DNA from: Planctomycetota bacterium
GTDB taxonomy: Bacteria; Planctomycetota; UBA1135; JALUZX01
NCBI GenBank assembly: GCA_027011425.1
Contig: JALUZX010000474.1
Span: forward strand, 1 to 8,130
DNA length: 8,130 nucleotides
Reading direction: 5' to 3'
The stretch's first letter is position 1. Each line of letters opens with the position of its first letter. The notes beneath the pieces are model-generated. The model had not been told where the DNA came from. It saw nothing but the letters and a program-made list of their open reading frames with translations, and did not search any database. This document shows, piece by piece, positions 5,517 through 8,130 of the stretch. Made by a program: the position numbers and the translations under genes.

Positions 5517-5585
5517 GGCAGCGGGCAACTTCGGGTTCGCCGCCGGGCTTTACCGGGGCTTCATGAATTCTTCAGGCCGAGAGAA

Positions 5586-6308
5586 ATGGGTTACGAATTC
5601 CTGTTGGTGACTCGGGAGAAGCCCCGGTGGGAGGACTTGCTCCTGGAGTCCGGCGGCGCCGAGGCATTCTTTCTCGAGGCCCCGCCGGACCGCGAGGACG
5701 GCGTCTCTTTCCTTTACCGCCGGGGCAGGAAGACCTTCTTCCGCTTGGAAGGCCCTTTTCCCGCCCGCTTCGACGACCCGGATCTCCTCTTCGTTCCCGC
5801 AAGAGATTCCGCGCGAAAGTGGATCTCCACGATCCAGGCCCCCTGCTTTTCGGGATGGCGGTCCATCCGCCGGGCCCGCCGGTGGGCCCTGGAGATGGCC
5901 GGGAGAAAATCCGGCCTGGCCGTCGACCTCGCCACCCGTGAACCTCTTGAAGCCGGCGATGGGGGAAAATCGAAACCCTGGAAGAAGGAAATCCCCATCC
6001 TGGACCTGGAATGGTTCCTTCCCGACCCAGGCCCTTCCCTGGGAAAGGCCCGCCGTTTCCTGGAAATCCTGGATGAGACCCACCGGGCCTTCCTCCCTTC
6101 CGCCTTCGGCCGCAGGAAGGCTTGCCAGACGCCCTTCCATCCTGGCCGGCCCGGCCCCTTCCTGGAACTTTGGCATGAAACCGGAATGAAGGAAGAGGGG
6201 GGCATGTTCTTCTGGGACGCCCGGCGCCCTTGCCTGGGAGGGATGCTCTCCTTCGGGGACAAGCGCGTCCCTCCCGACTTGTCCCTCCCTGAAAAAGCGT
6301 TTCCATGA
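5586..6308 (+). CDS. Unknown protein, N-terminal half of an immunity-like protein
   Basis: 240 aa, not assigned to a named family. It begins M-G-Y-E-F-L-L-V-T-R. It has A-L-E-M-A-G-R-K-S-G-L-A-V-D (101-114), W-F-L-P-D-P (143-148), F-L-P-S-A-F-G-R (169-176), F-L-E-L-W-H-E (192-198) and M-F-F-W-D-A-R-R-P-C-L-G-G-M-L (207-221). This spacing resembles uncharacterised immunity-type (Imm52-like) cytosolic proteins with a W-Y-L and an L-P-x-x-F-G motif; the resemblance is from memory. Such proteins normally continue past this point, whereas this frame stops at TGA 6306-6308 inside ATGA, where the next gene starts in the -1 frame. The start at 5586 has GAGAG close upstream and fits the domain beginning; the open frame extends upstream to 5304 but that part does not look coding. 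There is no signal peptide or membrane helix. Confidence 0.65.
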   Translation: MGYEFLLVTREKPRWEDLLLESGGAEAFFLEAPPDREDGVSFLYRRGRKTFFRLEGPFPARFDDPDLLFVPARDSARKWISTIQAPCFSGWRSIRRARRWALEMAGRKSGLAVDLATREPLEAGDGGKSKPWKKEIPILDLEWFLPDPGPSLGKARRFLEILDETHRAFLPSAFGRRKACQTPFHPGRPGPFLELWHETGMKEEGGMFFWDARRPCLGGMLSFGDKRVPPDLSLPEKAFP

Positions 6309-7081
6309 TCCGGATCCACCTCTCCCTGGACGCCGGCGTTCTCGAGGATCTTCCCCCCTGGCGGGAAAAGACGGTGTACCTCTTCGTCCGGGTCGCCCGG
6401 GAACTCGGAGCCTTCTACGGCGCGGGAGCCGTCTTCCGGGAAAACCCCCTGGATTCAGGACCCGTTCTCGACTTCCACCGGGAAATCTTCCAGGCGGAAA
6501 GTCTCCATCCCCAGGTGAACTGGTCGGGCCTTCCCTCGCTTCCCGCCTGGCTGCACTGGTTCGGGCATCCTTACGCGGAAGAGGCGGCGGGACCCAAGTC
6601 CGCCGGAGAAACCAAGTCCTTTCCGGAGGGATTTCTCCTTCGGTTCGGCGAAATTCCCGTCCCAAACCGGGAACTGGAAGGCCTGGAGCCCCTCGTTCCC
6701 AAATACCTGGCCCCTCCGGCCAAGATCATCCCTGCCGCAATCGCCCATCCCCCGCTGGAGGAGGACGCTCCCCCAAGGAAAGAGAGACAGGAAGTGGGAG
6801 TGAGGGAGTTCCTCCTGTTTTTCACTCCCTTCAAGTTCACCCCCCTGGCCTGGCTCCTCGCCCTTCTGGCCCTTCTCGCGGCCTTGGGGGTCGCCCTGGG
6901 GCTGGGCTTCGTCCTGGCCGTGAAATTCCGGAACTTGCCGGCGGGCCTCCACTTGCTCCTTGTGGGCCTCCTGGCGGGAATCCCCGCCTTTCTCTCGGCC
7001 CTCTTCGTCCTCTGGGCCGGCCGGAAGGCCCTGGCCGCCCTGGGGTATTCCCTGCTCCGTGGATCCAACCGAGGGGGTTGA
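6305..7081 (+). CDS. Unknown protein with two C-terminal membrane helices
   Basis: 258 aa. The first part (I-R-I-H-L-S-L-D-A-G-V-L, 2-13, then V-Y-L-F-V-R-V-A-R-E-L-G-A-F-Y-G, 24-39) and A-W-L-H-W-F-G-H-P-Y (81-90) with G-F-L-L-R-F-G (109-115) look like the second half of an Imm52-like fold, continuing the previous gene. A proline-rich, charged linker (about 135-165) leads to two hydrophobic helices (about 180-205 and 212-237) and a short basic tail. The protein is therefore probably anchored in the inner membrane with its soluble domain on one side. The ATG overlaps the previous stop (ATGA), which indicates translational coupling. In this frame the nearest upstream stop is TGA at 6290-6292, so a -1 shift joining the two frames must occur between 6293 and 6308, a stretch that begins with an A-run. 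It may be a genuine second subunit or the rest of a broken gene. Confidence 0.65.
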   Translation: MIRIHLSLDAGVLEDLPPWREKTVYLFVRVARELGAFYGAGAVFRENPLDSGPVLDFHREIFQAESLHPQVNWSGLPSLPAWLHWFGHPYAEEAAGPKSAGETKSFPEGFLLRFGEIPVPNRELEGLEPLVPKYLAPPAKIIPAAIAHPPLEEDAPPRKERQEVGVREFLLFFTPFKFTPLAWLLALLALLAALGVALGLGFVLAVKFRNLPAGLHLLLVGLLAGIPAFLSALFVLWAGRKALAALGYSLLRGSNRGG

Positions 7082-7164
7082 CCTCCCTTGGAAAAGGCCG
7101 GAAGATTGAATGATGCTTGGCGGCCGCTTCGACCAACTCGCGACGGCCCGGTTGGCAGGAAACC

Positions 7165-8130
7165 ATGGGAAAAGCAAGGAGATTCGCCCTTCTCGGGGCC
7201 TCGATTCTCGCCTCCGGCGCCCTCTTCCTCTTCTTCCTTTTTCCTCCTTCCGCCCCGGAGATCCTCCCGGAAGAAGAGCCCGGCCTTCCTATCCCCACCC
7301 CGTCGGTTTCTCCCCGGGCCGGAAAAACGGCTTCATCCAAGCCCCAGGGGAAACCACCCCTCATCGCGGCCCCAGGAGGAGAACGCCGGAAGGTCCTCTC
7401 CCATGAAGCCTGCCGGGCCGCCCTGGCGGGAATCAGTGGCCGGGTCCTCTGGGCGGACGGAAGCCCGGCGGGGGGGCTGGTGGTGGAAGCCCGCCTTCAT
7501 CCGGAAGCGGACGCCTTGTTTCGCCAGGGAGACTATCGAGGCGGCGTCGGCCCTCCGGTGGGTACCTGGTCCTTATTGGACCCAATCGACAATTTGCAGA
7601 AGGATTCCTTCTTCTACGTGGCCGATGCCGAGGAGTCCCATGACTCTTCCCGTTTTGAGGTTTTCTACTGGTTTCCTCCCCCCCGGGCTTCGACCTGGAC
7701 TGGAAAGAATGGAGAGTTTTCCCTTTACAACCTTCCGCCTGGGACGTCGATCTTCCTTCTCGTAAAAGAAGGAGCCCGCACATTAGGGACTTTCTTTCCT
7801 CTCATTAAAATACAGGAAGGGAAAAAGACGCGGGCTGGAGAGTTCCGCCTTCCTCCCTTCCGGGAAGTGACGGGCCTGGTCCTGGGCCCGGATGGAAAAC
7901 CCGTGGAAGGCGCCAGGGTAACGGCCTTCAGGAATTACAAGGAGGCATTGAACCTGGGGGATCTCCTGGGGAAAAAAGCGGAGTGGATCCTGGATTTCCT
8001 CGATTTGGCGCCGTCCCGCCCCGTTATCGTCCGCCGTCTTCCCCCGCCTGGGCAACGGATCGCCTCCCTTCTCAATCATCCCACGGCGGTCACAGGCGAA
8101 AAGGGCCGGTTCACCTTGACAAGGGTGCCT
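7165..8130 (+). CDS. Membrane-anchored carboxypeptidase-regulatory-like domain protein (3' end outside window)
   Basis: The frame from ATG 7165 stays open for 322 codons to the window edge. Residues 1-6 are basic (M-G-K-A-R-R) and 7-27 form one hydrophobic segment (signal anchor or uncleaved signal peptide), followed by a proline-rich, low-complexity linker (about 28-75). Two carboxypeptidase-regulatory-like (CNA-B-type beta-sandwich) units follow. One has I-S-G-R-V-L-W-A-D-G-S-P-A-G-G-L (90-105) with G-K-N-G-E-F-S-L-Y-N-L-P-P-G (180-193). The second has T-G-L-V-L-G-P-D-G-K-P-V-E-G-A-R-V (236-252) with T-G-E-K-G-R-F-T-L-T-R-V-P (310-322), where the window ends. Such domains are structural modules of surface and exported proteins; no enzyme domain is seen in the visible part. 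AGGA lies 6 nt before the start. The 83-nt gap from the previous gene leaves operon membership open. Confidence 0.85.
   Translation, partial: MGKARRFALLGASILASGALFLFFLFPPSAPEILPEEEPGLPIPTPSVSPRAGKTASSKPQGKPPLIAAPGGERRKVLSHEACRAALAGISGRVLWADGSPAGGLVVEARLHPEADALFRQGDYRGGVGPPVGTWSLLDPIDNLQKDSFFYVADAEESHDSSRFEVFYWFPPPRASTWTGKNGEFSLYNLPPGTSIFLLVKEGARTLGTFFPLIKIQEGKKTRAGEFRLPPFREVTGLVLGPDGKPVEGARVTAFRNYKEALNLGDLLGKKAEWILDFLDLAPSRPVIVRRLPPPGQRIASLLNHPTAVTGEKGRFTLTRVP

Noticed and set aside
5550..6665. 371-codon minus-strand open frame over the immunity-like genes
   Set aside because: Arg/Pro/Gly-rich shadow frame. The plus-strand frames have protein-like composition and ATGA coupling.
1..8130. CRISPR arrays, insertion sequences, integrases or attachment repeats
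   Set aside because: No regularly spaced repeats, transposase or integrase motifs, or long terminal repeats were seen on either strand.

Overview
The window is a GC-rich bacterial chromosome segment, with G or C dominating third codon positions. The organism is not named by any single marker. Planctomycetota is the most likely source, for two reasons. The MurD has a G-L-G-R-F-G-G-G N-terminus and an N-P-A-V-P-P motif that I associate with planctomycete MurD proteins. The HEAT, PEGA and carboxypeptidase-regulatory-like proteins nearby also fit that phylum. This assignment is an inference of moderate confidence.

Layout. Positions 1-1745 hold a two-gene minus-strand operon: nnrD (ADP/ATP-dependent NAD(P)HX dehydratase), then 1 nt later a HEAT-repeat protein that runs off the left edge. 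A 131-bp divergent intergenic region separates it from a plus-strand block (1877-4399). That block holds a bifunctional-nuclease (DUF151) protein, tRNA-Ser(UGA), tRNA-Ser(GCU), a small PEGA-domain probable lipoprotein and a sequence-divergent murD. After murD the direction reverses. Positions 4497-5311 (minus) carry a two-gene module, a HEPN-domain protein and an uncharacterised 139-aa partner, with a 22-bp gene overlap and lower GC than the surroundings. It has its own candidate terminator and a palindrome-rich upstream region, so it looks like a horizontally moving toxin-antitoxin-like or defence-type cassette. From 5586 to the right edge the plus strand resumes with two overlapping unknown genes that look like halves of one immunity-like protein, the second with two C-terminal membrane helices. 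The last gene is a membrane-anchored protein with carboxypeptidase-regulatory-like (CNA-B-type) domains, cut by the window end.

Functional view. nnrD (cofactor repair), murD (peptidoglycan precursor synthesis) and the two tRNA-Ser genes are housekeeping. The PEGA protein is probably translationally coupled to murD. The HEPN/partner pair is the most interesting accessory element: both proteins show conserved, family-like patterns, yet no function is established for the partner. The longest stretch without a gene is 5312-5585 (274 bp). It contains several dyads but no supported gene.
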